Positions 42,892 to 51,503 of a stretch of DNA of 64,000 nt are shown here, one piece after another. Under the pieces are notes generated by a model that was not told the origin of the DNA, did not search any database, and worked only from the letters and a program-made list of their open reading frames with translations. Numbering within the stretch: position 1 is the first letter of the stretch; each line of letters starts with the position of its first letter. The stretch spans positions 62,001 through 126,000 of the forward strand of contig NW_027464791.1 in assembly GCF_043290135.1 (NCBI RefSeq). Direction: 5' to 3'. The translations under genes were made by a program, and so were the position numbers. The DNA comes from Rhipicephalus microplus. Its lineage: Eukaryota > Arthropoda > Arachnida > Ixodida > Ixodidae.

Positions 42892-44779
42892 AAACTGACC
42901 TTGAAGTGTGACATCAAAGAAGTAGTCTTCACAGGAGCCGCACATCGCACACGGTGGGCCGATGCACTTCAGCGACATTTCGGCTGCTTAACCAAGAGCA
43001 TAGATAAAACGACAGTCTTTGCGTACACGCCTTAGCTTCGCACAGAGCACACGAATATTTCCGGGCGAAGATATCGTACCGCTGATATGTGTTCTACTCC
43101 TAAAACGCAGGCCGCACCGGCAAAACCGAAGCCAATGCGTTGGTGCTGCAACGTAAGACGCATTGTGTCTCACACATGTGGTTAAGCTGGGACCGCCTTT
43201 GGAATGTCACCCTACTCATTTAGTACGCTTCAAACTTATCGTAGGGACGTTAAGCTGCTCAGTCTGAGCGCATGACAGTAGAAAACAAAGAGCTCTACCA
43301 AAGTGTGTGCGCCAAACAAAAGATAAGCAACCGGCTTCTTTCGGTATAGCACCGCACGGAATGCTAAATCAAGGGATGCAAAGGCGATCGCTTGGTTAAA
43401 TCGAGCTCTTCAGATAAGGGCATCCATTCACGTCGAAATGTATTCTAAAGTAGCGTGTGTTCGCGTCTTTCATGAATTCCTAGCAGTGAAGGCAGCGCTA
43501 GCAAAGGAAACCGGTCAGCTTTATTCGTCAGTTGAAGCTCACATGGTTGCGCCTTTCATCAGCCGTGCAATCTTTCCAGGAGCCCGGGGATTAGCATCTT
43601 CAGTTGCCCGCCTCGTAAGAAGCACTCGCGTTGCTCGGTCTTTTCTTGTACTTTTTTTTTCAGTCGCATTTAATGTCTCGAGTCCCCCAGAAGTCTGGCT
43701 AGCTGGAAGCAGTTTACCAAATGCTTTTCACTCGTTACGACGCAAAGGCATTTATTGCTCAGTGCTACGAATGAGCATGGGTGTTTCATATTGCACTATT
43801 CCTGAAACTTTCACTATGTTTTTGAGACCATCCTGTCGCATGGCGACCTCTGAGGTGGAAGCACCACGTTTATTCTTCCTCATTTTCTCGGCAATGAAAA
43901 GTTTCCCAAACAGGAATGATCTTATCCTTGTGCTCTTGAAGTGAATATTTGTGAAAACTAAGGTAACTTCAGGGACGTTCTGAATGCAGTGTAGTGAGTT
44001 CTTATTATTAAAAATCGCTGAATGTGAAAATTGAAATAAAATTGTTTATATACAGAGAGGGCACCGTAATCTGAACGAGTTGCTTATAATTCTCGGCGTT
44101 TGAAGAAAACCTTGCCACTATTTGACAATGGTCTTGCCATCGATTCCCAACCAAAATTTGTTTAGGTATTTAGTAGGCTTTCAGAAAGTACTCAACACCG
44201 GTTCCAAGAACACATACTTTATGATCGCTTGACAACAAACTAAAAGGGTTCCACAGAAACAACTTTTGACACTCGTGCTAGGGCGTGGTAACAAAACCAA
44301 TTATTTCTTTTTAATCGGGTCCAGTGGCACAAAAATACAACTGGTGAAGTAGTATATTTCGCACTACCTTGCATGCAGTGTGAAACTATATTAACCAGCT
44401 CTCCTTTTACTCATTTATATGCCATTCATTGCTGTAACAACTGTGAATATTCTGAATGCGATCTCGTGGACCAAAGAAGGGCATTATCCTTGTCACGCAA
44501 CCAAAAAAAAAACGAAGAAATGGATGACCGTTTTCAAGTTACTGTGATTTGGCATAGTCTAGCATGAAGCCATCCACACACGCTTTGTTTTTCTGAGCTA
44601 AATTTGGTTGGGAAGTTTTGTGCTCCAATGTAGGCACCTACCACTTTGTATGCTTAATTATTTAGGGGCAAATCTATTAGGCTCGCACAATGTCCGTTGT
44701 TGCCGTCGCCGTTGGTCCCTATCGTCCGTCGCTGAATACCGTGCATACAAGGTTCATAACGGGTATAGACCGTACTTTG
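42892..44779. other. Unclassified sequence with one 168-codon ORF
   Basis: The plus-strand frame 43438-43944 (MYSKVACVRVFHEFLAVKAA…) is the longest non-transposon frame in this part of the window. I do not recognise it. It contains hydrophobic stretches around residues 68-82 but no signal peptide or motif I can name, and no splice or promoter context supports it. It is possibly chance. Confidence 0.25.
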
Positions 44780-44975
44780 CCCATCAATATGTCTGTTCGA
44801 CCATCTGTGCATCTGTCCATCTATTCATTCGTGCCTTCGCCCATACGTCTGTCTGTCTATCCGTTCTGTCCATGTATCTGTCCGTGAATCTACGCATCTG
44901 TCCATCGATGTGTCCGTGCGTCAGTAGGTCCATGTGTTCGTCCGTGGTTCGTCCCGTTCTTTCACTAGTCGGCAA
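44780..44975 (+). repeat. Degenerate GTCC/CATC short-unit minisatellite
   Basis: ATCTGTCCATCTATTCATTC, GTCTGTCTGTCTATCCGTTC and similar words repeat with 4-8 bp periodicity, as in the family B element cores. The diagnostic TCCGTGGATATGC block is absent, so membership is unproven. Confidence 0.6.
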
Positions 44976-46295
44976 GTGATTTTGAGTGAAAAGAAAGGTG
45001 AGCTCCATAACTGTCTCTAAGGGGGAGGACACCTAAACAGGAGGGATTAAAAGGATAGGATTGAAAGGTGAAGAAATAGAGAGAGGGAAAGAGAGGGGGG
45101 GGGGGGGGGTAAAGCAAGGCGCCGGGACTGTGAACGACGGATGTAACGAGAAGATAGGAAAGATGGACATGGTCGCAGGAGTTTGAGGACGGGCCACCAC
45201 TCGGCGAGAACTCTTGACGGCGTTAGGAGATGGCGTAGGGCAAGCCCAGTCGGCTAAAGCTGCGCTGTCGTCGGAGATTGTGGGTTCGCACGAAATCCAC
45301 CGAACGAGGCGGCGACATTAATGTTGCAATTATGCGTCATAGAACATGAAACCTGACCATCGAGTGATGGGAAAGTAGCAAATGCAAAGAAAAAAACTAT
45401 CATGCGCTCACGTCATCCCGAGGTCATTTTACGTGGTGTGACATTGGAAACTCCGATAATTAGGATATGAGTAAGGCATTAGGAAAGAGCGTGTCCTTGT
45501 TTTTATGAACACACCTACACATGGTCGGCGTCAACACTTATCCACAGGCGTGTACACATTCTTCAGATAGTAACATTGTCATTCGAAGTCGCTCAGCGAG
45601 ATCTATTAGGTTATCATGCGTTGTTATAGCAATTAAGAAACTTTTGTGTTATTGCTAATAGACATGCTTTGTTGTGTGCGAATGTATGTATGAATGTATG
45701 TCATGCTGACTTGCTGGCTTCTTAGAAAGTTGAACGTGTGTGTATGTGTGCGCGTGCGTGCAAGTTTGCTGGAGTTGAAGCTCAATGTCGTCGGGCTAGT
45801 TGGGTTTATACTTTACGGCACAAGGTAAGCCGAATACGTCCTTTAAGTTTCGACCAAGTTGACTAACCATTTTCTGAGTAACTAAAATTGTATCTACTCA
45901 TCACATTTTGGGTGGTTGATCATTTTACATATGTACATACAGGATGACGCGCAAAAGAAATGAATAACATTGATGCGCATGTGCTAATATTCACCAAAAT
46001 ATGCAAGAACCAACCACTACCCAAAAATACAACAATAAAGCACGGAGAAAAAGAAAACAGATAAGCCAGCTAGAAGCAACAGCATCTTCACTCGGGCAAA
46101 GGTTTTTATTTTATTAGAAAATCCCGTACGGTTCACTAACACAATAATCTTAGTGTTTTTCTTTGAGGTATGCTTCCTATGAAGGACGTTCAGATCATTT
46201 GACACTTCTTCCGAGAAGTTGCCTGTCTTTAAACCGTGGTACACAGTCTGTTTGTTCAGTTAGGGGCAGGATTTAGAGTAGAACAGACTTAGGCT
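44976..46295. other. Unclassified sequence
   Basis: A G homopolymer lies at ~45095-45110 within purine-rich sequence. GTCGTCGGGCTAGTTGGGTT near 45789 shares GGGCTAGTTGG with the foldback family head but has no palindrome after it. No gene recognised. Confidence 0.3.
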
Positions 46296-46299
46296 GATG

Positions 46300-46660
46300 T
46301 TTCAACCAGTCTGTCTGTCTCGTTCCTTGTTGGATAGAGTGGACAGTCCTCCATTCCAGTTTATCGGTTTCTTCCTTGCGGGAAAGACAGAGTCTCAGCC
46401 TGCCTGTTTGTTCTTTGCAGCCAAACTGTCGCGCAAATTTGAACCGTCGCCATTCTCAATATGTTTGCCCAAACCCCCATGGAAGCGATTGTTGGAAAGG
46501 CTGGACTGTCCGAGTCGTTCTGTCTTGTCCCTTGTGGTAGAGACTCCGGGACAGAGTAGGACAGTTGCCTGTCCCACTATGCTTGTCTAGATCATTGCGC
46601 GACAACCTGCCTCACTGTCGTCTGTCACTGTCCACCGAATCTGTTTCTTGTGAGGACTAT
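46300..46660 (+). repeat. Degenerate GGACTGTCC/GTCTTGTCCC repeat region
   Basis: Loosely repeated blocks (GTGGACAGTCC…TTCCTTGCGGGAAAGACAGAG; CTGGACTGTCC…GTCTTGTCCCTTGTGG…GACAG; CACTGTCCACCGAATCTG…CTTGTGAGGACTATGGAACAG) recur at ~150-190 bp intervals. It lies directly upstream of the LINE monomer array. I cannot tell whether it belongs to the LINE or is the insertion target. Confidence 0.45.
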
Positions 46661-46689
46661 GGAACAGCCTGGGACCGAGGTTTGTTGTT

Positions 46690-47240
46690 CACTTGGCAGT
46701 GACAACGGAACTGTGAACGTCGTAATAAGCAATCTGCTTTCTGTACAGGCTGACGCACGTTTTTCACCGGTGATACCCAACCCTGGAAGGAAAAGTACCG
46801 TGGTCCCTGGCTGCATAGTTACGCTGCTGCGTGCTTCATTTGTGCGCCTGCGTGCTGCCGTGTCCTGCGCGGTGCAGCTTCGTCCACGTCATCAAATTCA
46901 CCCTACAAGAAGAGCGCTCAGGTCGCCGGCTGCATCACTTGGCAGTGACAACGGAACTGTGAACGTCGTAATAAGCAATCTGCTTTCTGTACAGGCTGAC
47001 GCACGTTTTTCACCGGTGATACCCAACCCTGGAAGGAAAAGTACCGTGGTCCCTGGCTGCATAGTTACGCTGCTGCGTGCTTCATTTGTGCGCCTGCGTG
47101 CTGCCGTGTCCTGCGCGGTGCAGCTTCGTCCACGTCATCAAATTCACCCTACAAGAAGAGCGCTCAGGTCGCCGGCTGCATCACTTGGCAGTGACAACGG
47201 AACTGTGAACGTCGTAATAAGCAATCTGCTTTCTGTACAG
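46690..47240 (+). repeat. 246 bp tandem monomers in the LINE 5' region
   Basis: The unit starts with CACTTGGCAGTGACAACGG at 46690, 46936 and 47182. The first two units (246 bp each) appear identical. The third stops after 59 bp at CTGTACAG, where GTCAGTGACC follows in place of the usual GCTGACG. Because 246 is divisible by three, a 203-codon frame with an 82-residue repeat runs through the array; I regard it as incidental. Such monomers act as promoters in some other LINEs (for example mouse L1). Promoter function here is inference. Confidence 0.93.
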
Positions 47241-47362
47241 GTCAGTGACCAAGTATACTGAGCTGCTTATAGCTTTTTTGTGTGTTTCCGTCGTCACTGC
47301 CAAATTGTTTTGAATTATCTGTGGTGCTTTCTTGCTTCTTTCGTAAATCATTAAGATTTGTT

Positions 47363-48172
47363 ATGGCTAAATTGAAGGAGGAAATGAAGACTGAATGTTT
47401 GAAGTTAAAGGAGGAGGTGCAGCAGGAACTTAAGATGTTCCGTGACTCTGTGGTAAGGGATTTCAGGAATGAAATTCGAGACATGAAAACAGAACAAAGG
47501 AACATGACTAAAAGCATTGACTACGCTCACGACAGTATTGAGGAGTTGAAGAAAAAATTAGAAGAAGCTGTCGCTGAAAGTGCTCGCCTTAAAAGTGATA
47601 ATGCTTCTCTACGCCTAGAAAACGCGTCCTTGAAAACCTCTGTATTTGAATTGGAGCATCGATTGACCGGCTGTGAACAGTACTCTAGGAATGTCAATAT
47701 AGAAATACAAGGCGTTGTGAAAAGGGAGACTGAATCGGTCAGTGACTTACTTTGTACGCTAGGCACGATTATCGGAGAGCCGCTTAGCAAGGATGACATA
47801 GAGGCGTGTCACCGTGTGCCGAGTAGAACGGAAAACAAGAGCAACATCGTTGTTCAATTTAAGTCCCGCGTCAAACGGGACAGGGTGCTAAAGAAGGCAA
47901 AAAAAGCGCGCCTTACAAATGCTGATTTGGGCATTGGCAACTCAACTTCCTTTTCACCGCCTGTGTATGTGAATGAACATCTCTGCCCGACGTTGAAAAA
48001 ACTGCTCGCGACCGCTGTAAAAAAGAAGTACGAAATGAAATGGAAATCTGTATGGTCTTACAACGGGAAGATATACGCTAAACAAACTGACGAAACACCT
48101 GCTGTACACATACCCAGCGAGCGTGATATCGACAGGATTTTTGGAGGGCAAAATAGTTCTGTGTCTGCATAA
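47363..48172 (+). CDS. LINE ORF1 protein, coiled coil plus FP C-terminal-like domain
   Basis: This frame has 269 codons from the ATG at 47363 (MAKLKEEMKTECLKLKEEVQ). An upstream in-frame stretch lacks ATG and is leader. Residues ~1-100 are charged heptad-type coiled coil for trimerisation or RNA-protein assembly. Residues ~104-180 show the ORF1 signature CEQYSRNVNIEIQGV and DIEACHRVPS…IVVQFKSR, an RRM-like nucleic-acid-binding segment. Residues ~200-262 (VYVNEHLCPTLKKLLATAVK…WSYNGKIYAK) match the C-terminal domain shared by baculovirus FP25-like proteins and many arthropod LINE ORF1s. The protein presumably packages the element RNA. It has no stops or frameshifts. Confidence 0.85.
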   Translation: MAKLKEEMKTECLKLKEEVQQELKMFRDSVVRDFRNEIRDMKTEQRNMTKSIDYAHDSIEELKKKLEEAVAESARLKSDNASLRLENASLKTSVFELEHRLTGCEQYSRNVNIEIQGVVKRETESVSDLLCTLGTIIGEPLSKDDIEACHRVPSRTENKSNIVVQFKSRVKRDRVLKKAKKARLTNADLGIGNSTSFSPPVYVNEHLCPTLKKLLATAVKKKYEMKWKSVWSYNGKIYAKQTDETPAVHIPSERDIDRIFGGQNSSVSA

Positions 48173-48220
48173 TGTCAGTTGATGTGCTTGCTTGAAACTT
48201 TGAAATAGCATTTATTCGCT

Positions 48221-51058
48221 ATGGATTACCTAGAGCTTGCTTTTCCTCGCGATATCTGCTTACACAATCAAACAGGCAACTCAGTTCTGCATATTAACAC
48301 GAGGTCACTTAACCATAAAAGGGACGACGTTGCACTCTTTTTAGAGCAATTCCAATTAAAATTTGACCTCATTATGATGACTGAAACTTGGGGTACAAAT
48401 GATGAACCAACTTTTACTCTGGATGGCTACAATACATTCTATCTTAATCGGACGCATAAGCGAGGGGGAGGGGTTGCTTTGCTTGTTACGACAAAAAAGA
48501 GTTGCCACATCGTCCCTGAATTCAGTAAGATAACAGATGAATATGAAATACTTACAGTCCAGTTTAAAGATGAGCTTATCTCGGTAATCTACCGACCGCC
48601 AAATGGAAGCATGGCAAGTTTCATGCAATTTTACGAGAACTTCTTGGAGTATGCTTGTTGTAATAATTTCCTCCTTATTTCTGCAGGAGATTTTAATATT
48701 AACCTACTGGAGGAAAACTGTGTCACCCGCGAGCTAAATAACCTTTTGCTCTCGAGTGGTTTTAAAAATCTAATTAATACGCCAACACGAATTACATGCT
48801 CCACTTCATCAGCACTGGATCTTGTCATTACCAATATTGACACAGTAATTTATAGCGCAGGCACAATAACATCTGATATTAGTGACCACTGTCCCGTGTT
48901 TATGAGCTATTTTTGCAAACCTCTTGATAAAGGGACGCGGCGGGTGCTGCCTACCATACAGCATATCACATCTCGAAGTCTTGAAGCTTTTACGCTCGAT
49001 ATATCCAAACAAAACTGGTCATCTGTATTTAAGGAGAAAAATGCCGATAACGCATATGATGCATTCATCCAAACTTTTCGACGCATTTACGCAAAACATT
49101 TTCCATTCAAAACATTAAAATCTGCAAGAAAGGCAAGGAAACCCTGGGTCACTCGCGAGCATTTGAGTATGATAAAGCGTAAAAACATCTGCTATCACAC
49201 TTTTCTACGTACGCGCTCTGCTGAAACTTTGAAAGAATTTAAAAAGCTTCGCAATAGATTAAACGCTGAACTTCAACGTGCCAAGAAAGCCTACTATCAG
49301 CGTATCTTTGTACATGCCAATCGGCAACGTTCAAGTGCTACGTGGAAGCTAATTAATACCATACTCGGTCGTGATAATAAAAATGCTTTGCCTGAGTCTA
49401 TAACCTTTGGGGGTAAAGATTTTAGAGGTGCAGCACTCGCAGATCATTTTAATAACTACTTCATAAATGCAGTAGCGTTGTGCAATGATAACGCGGATTT
49501 TGTCGCCGGATGCAGTAACGTGAGCCAAAGTATCTTTCTTGACCCAACAAACGAAAGTGAAGTATGCGAAATCTTCAAGCATCTAAATAGTACTAAATCT
49601 CTTGATGCCGATGACCTGCAGATCACACCAATAAAACACGTTTTATATCTACTTAGTAGTGTACTAACCTATATATATAACTTAGTTCTTGAACATGGTG
49701 TTTTTCCAGAAGCCATGAAGAAAGCTCGTGTATCAGTCATTTTTAAGGGTGGTGACCGCAACAGTGAAAGTAACTACAGGCCTATATCGGTCCTTCCTGT
49801 CTTCTCTAAATGTTTAGAAAAAATTATTCATGTCCGCATAACGAAATTTTTTAATAAACACAATGTGTTAACAGATGCGCAGTTTGGCTTTATAAGCGGC
49901 AAGTCCACTGAAACTGCATTGTTGACATTAAAGGAAGCTATACTTCATAACTTTGAACAAAATAAATTCACACTCAGCATATTTCTAGATTTCAGTAAGG
50001 CATTTGACTCGCTTCATCATAATATATTGTTAGACAAATTAGAATCAAATGGCATTCGGGGTGTTGCCAAATCTTTAATTCGATCATATCTTAGCAATAG
50101 GTGCCAAAGTGTTTACATTAATGAAAATAGCTCGTCATTCTTGCCCCTCACTCGTGGTGTGCCGCAAGGCAGTATACTTGGTCCGCTGATGTTCAATGTT
50201 TACATTAATGACATTGTTCAACTGGACACAACAGTTAAATACGTCATATATGCGGACGATTCAACAATAATCCTTGATGGCGTTAACTTAGATGACATTG
50301 TAAGCAAAGCAAATGATATACTTTCAAGAATTTCGTCATGGTCCAGAATGAACCAGCTTAAAATTAATCCAAATAAAACCAAAGCCATTGTTTTTCGTGC
50401 CAAAAATAAAGTACTCGCTACCCATCAACCTTTAGTTCTTGAATCAGTGCCGATTGATATTGTTGATAGCTACAAAATACTCGGAGTTTATTTTTCCTCC
50501 AATCTAGGCTGGGATACACATGTAAATTTTGTTTGTAAAAAGCTTTCTTCGGTAACAGGAGTGATGTCTCGTTGCCGGAACATTTTGCCGCTCAAAGTGA
50601 AACTTCAGATATATTATGCGCTATTTAATTCACATCTAATGTATTGCAGCCTTGTATGGGCCACGACAAGCAAAGCAAACATCAATAAAGTCATTACTTT
50701 GCAAAAAAAAATAGTCCGCCAGATTGGAAATATTGAACCGTTCGGAACGACGCGTGGAGCTTTCCAAGAATTTAATATAATACGAGCTGACAACCTTTAC
50801 ACATTTCGCTTATTGCACACACTTTATTTCTCGAATAAGGAGTTCTCCAACTTCATTAGATTACTGTCATGCCTACAGCGTCGTGTCATTACGTTTCCTA
50901 CAAGAAATACAGATATTTGGTTCGTACCGCGTTTCCGCACTACATATAGACACCAAGCCTTGGCCTACAACGTTCCCACAACACTTAACACGCACGAAAG
51001 TACAATCTCCTGCAACAAAAAACAACTACACTCACATTTCTGCTCTCTGGCTCCATAG
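48221..51058 (+). CDS. LINE ORF2: AP-type endonuclease and reverse transcriptase
   Basis: 945 codons from ATG. The N-terminal endonuclease (residues ~20-230) shows INTRSL, MTETW with catalytic Glu55, GGGVALLV, VIYRPPN, SAGDFNIN (Asp157) and SDHCPV (Asp222/His223), all residues expected for activity. The reverse transcriptase (~470-760) shows NYRPISVLPVFSK, IFLDFSKAFDSLHH (Asp590), RGVPQGSILGPLMFNVYIND and YADD at 677-680. The C-terminal region (~760-945) ends with QLHSHFCSLAP and has no RNase H. It would nick target DNA and prime reverse transcription from the 3' end. The start follows ORF1 by 48 bp, so it is probably translated by reinitiation or an internal mechanism. Length and motifs are as usual for CR1/L2-like elements. 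Confidence 0.93.
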   Translation: MDYLELAFPRDICLHNQTGNSVLHINTRSLNHKRDDVALFLEQFQLKFDLIMMTETWGTNDEPTFTLDGYNTFYLNRTHKRGGGVALLVTTKKSCHIVPEFSKITDEYEILTVQFKDELISVIYRPPNGSMASFMQFYENFLEYACCNNFLLISAGDFNINLLEENCVTRELNNLLLSSGFKNLINTPTRITCSTSSALDLVITNIDTVIYSAGTITSDISDHCPVFMSYFCKPLDKGTRRVLPTIQHITSRSLEAFTLDISKQNWSSVFKEKNADNAYDAFIQTFRRIYAKHFPFKTLKSARKARKPWVTREHLSMIKRKNICYHTFLRTRSAETLKEFKKLRNRLNAELQRAKKAYYQRIFVHANRQRSSATWKLINTILGRDNKNALPESITFGGKDFRGAALADHFNNYFINAVALCNDNADFVAGCSNVSQSIFLDPTNESEVCEIFKHLNSTKSLDADDLQITPIKHVLYLLSSVLTYIYNLVLEHGVFPEAMKKARVSVIFKGGDRNSESNYRPISVLPVFSKCLEKIIHVRITKFFNKHNVLTDAQFGFISGKSTETALLTLKEAILHNFEQNKFTLSIFLDFSKAFDSLHHNILLDKLESNGIRGVAKSLIRSYLSNRCQSVYINENSSSFLPLTRGVPQGSILGPLMFNVYINDIVQLDTTVKYVIYADDSTIILDGVNLDDIVSKANDILSRISSWSRMNQLKINPNKTKAIVFRAKNKVLATHQPLVLESVPIDIVDSYKILGVYFSSNLGWDTHVNFVCKKLSSVTGVMSRCRNILPLKVKLQIYYALFNSHLMYCSLVWATTSKANINKVITLQKKIVRQIGNIEPFGTTRGAFQEFNIIRADNLYTFRLLHTLYFSNKEFSNFIRLLSCLQRRVITFPTRNTDIWFVPRFRTTYRHQALAYNVPTTLNTHESTISCNKKQLHSHFCSLAP

Positions 51059-51503
51059 GAACATTCCTAGTCCAGTCCAGTGTAAATAAATTGTATCATG
51101 TTATATCTCGTTATCTTGCGTTGTATTAGCGATATGAATGTATGTGTTTTCACATAAATGTATATATGTTTCTTTTTAGGTTGATAAGTGTCAATGTATA
51201 CGATTTGTCTGTGCATGGTGTATTTTGCTTATTGAAAACCCTTTTTTACACATTTTATAACAGGTATTGTAAAATAATCAGTTAAAAAATCATTTTTGAA
51301 TTGTGTATTGTTCATATTTTTTTTATTATACTTGCATGTTATGTACTTGTAATCATTTCCGCACTACTGCCATGTGTATATTCAGGTCACCAGGGCCTTT
51401 GTCAAGCCGTTTCTCACGGCTTTTAGCCTTGGCGACCTTCCAGTTTGGTCTGGTAAATAAATAAAGAAATTGAAAATTGAATTGAAATTGAAATTGAAAT
51501 TGT
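51059..51503 (+). other. LINE 3' UTR, terminal stem-loop and tail
   Basis: Near the end, AAGCCG (51404-51409) and CGGCTT (51417-51422) form a perfect 6 bp stem with a 7 nt loop. GGTAAATAAATAAAG and then repeated TTGAAA units (to ~51503) follow. A short 3' hairpin plus a microsatellite tail is typical of LINEs whose RT recognises its own 3' end. Confidence 0.75.

Larger units (their letters stand above)
46690..51503 (+). mobile_element. Apparently complete two-ORF LINE (CR1/L2-like)
   Basis: In order: a 5' array of 246 bp monomers, a short leader, ORF1 (47363-48172), a 48 bp gap, ORF2 (48221-51058) with endonuclease and reverse transcriptase, a ~410 bp 3' UTR with a small stem-loop, and a TTGAAA-type tail (51468-51503). 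Both ORFs are open and the monomers look identical, so the copy is young and may be competent. The clade call is by eye from FP-C-type ORF1 plus endonuclease-YADD RT without RNase H. No target-site duplication was convincing, which leaves the exact 5' end open. Confidence 0.88.

Noticed and set aside
43438..43944. 168-codon plus frame
   Set aside because: No recognisable domain. The opposite strand is also partly open, and there is no supporting signal. Mentioned in the region entry only.
45789..45830. Fourth foldback member, from the head-like GGGCTAGTTGG
   Set aside because: No inverted repeat follows within 200 bp. It is only an 11 bp match and could be chance or a head remnant.
46650..47261. 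203-codon frame with an 82-residue perfect repeat upstream of LINE ORF1
   Set aside because: It arises because the monomer length (246 bp) is a multiple of three and the monomers are identical. There is no recognisable domain, and it ends at the array boundary.
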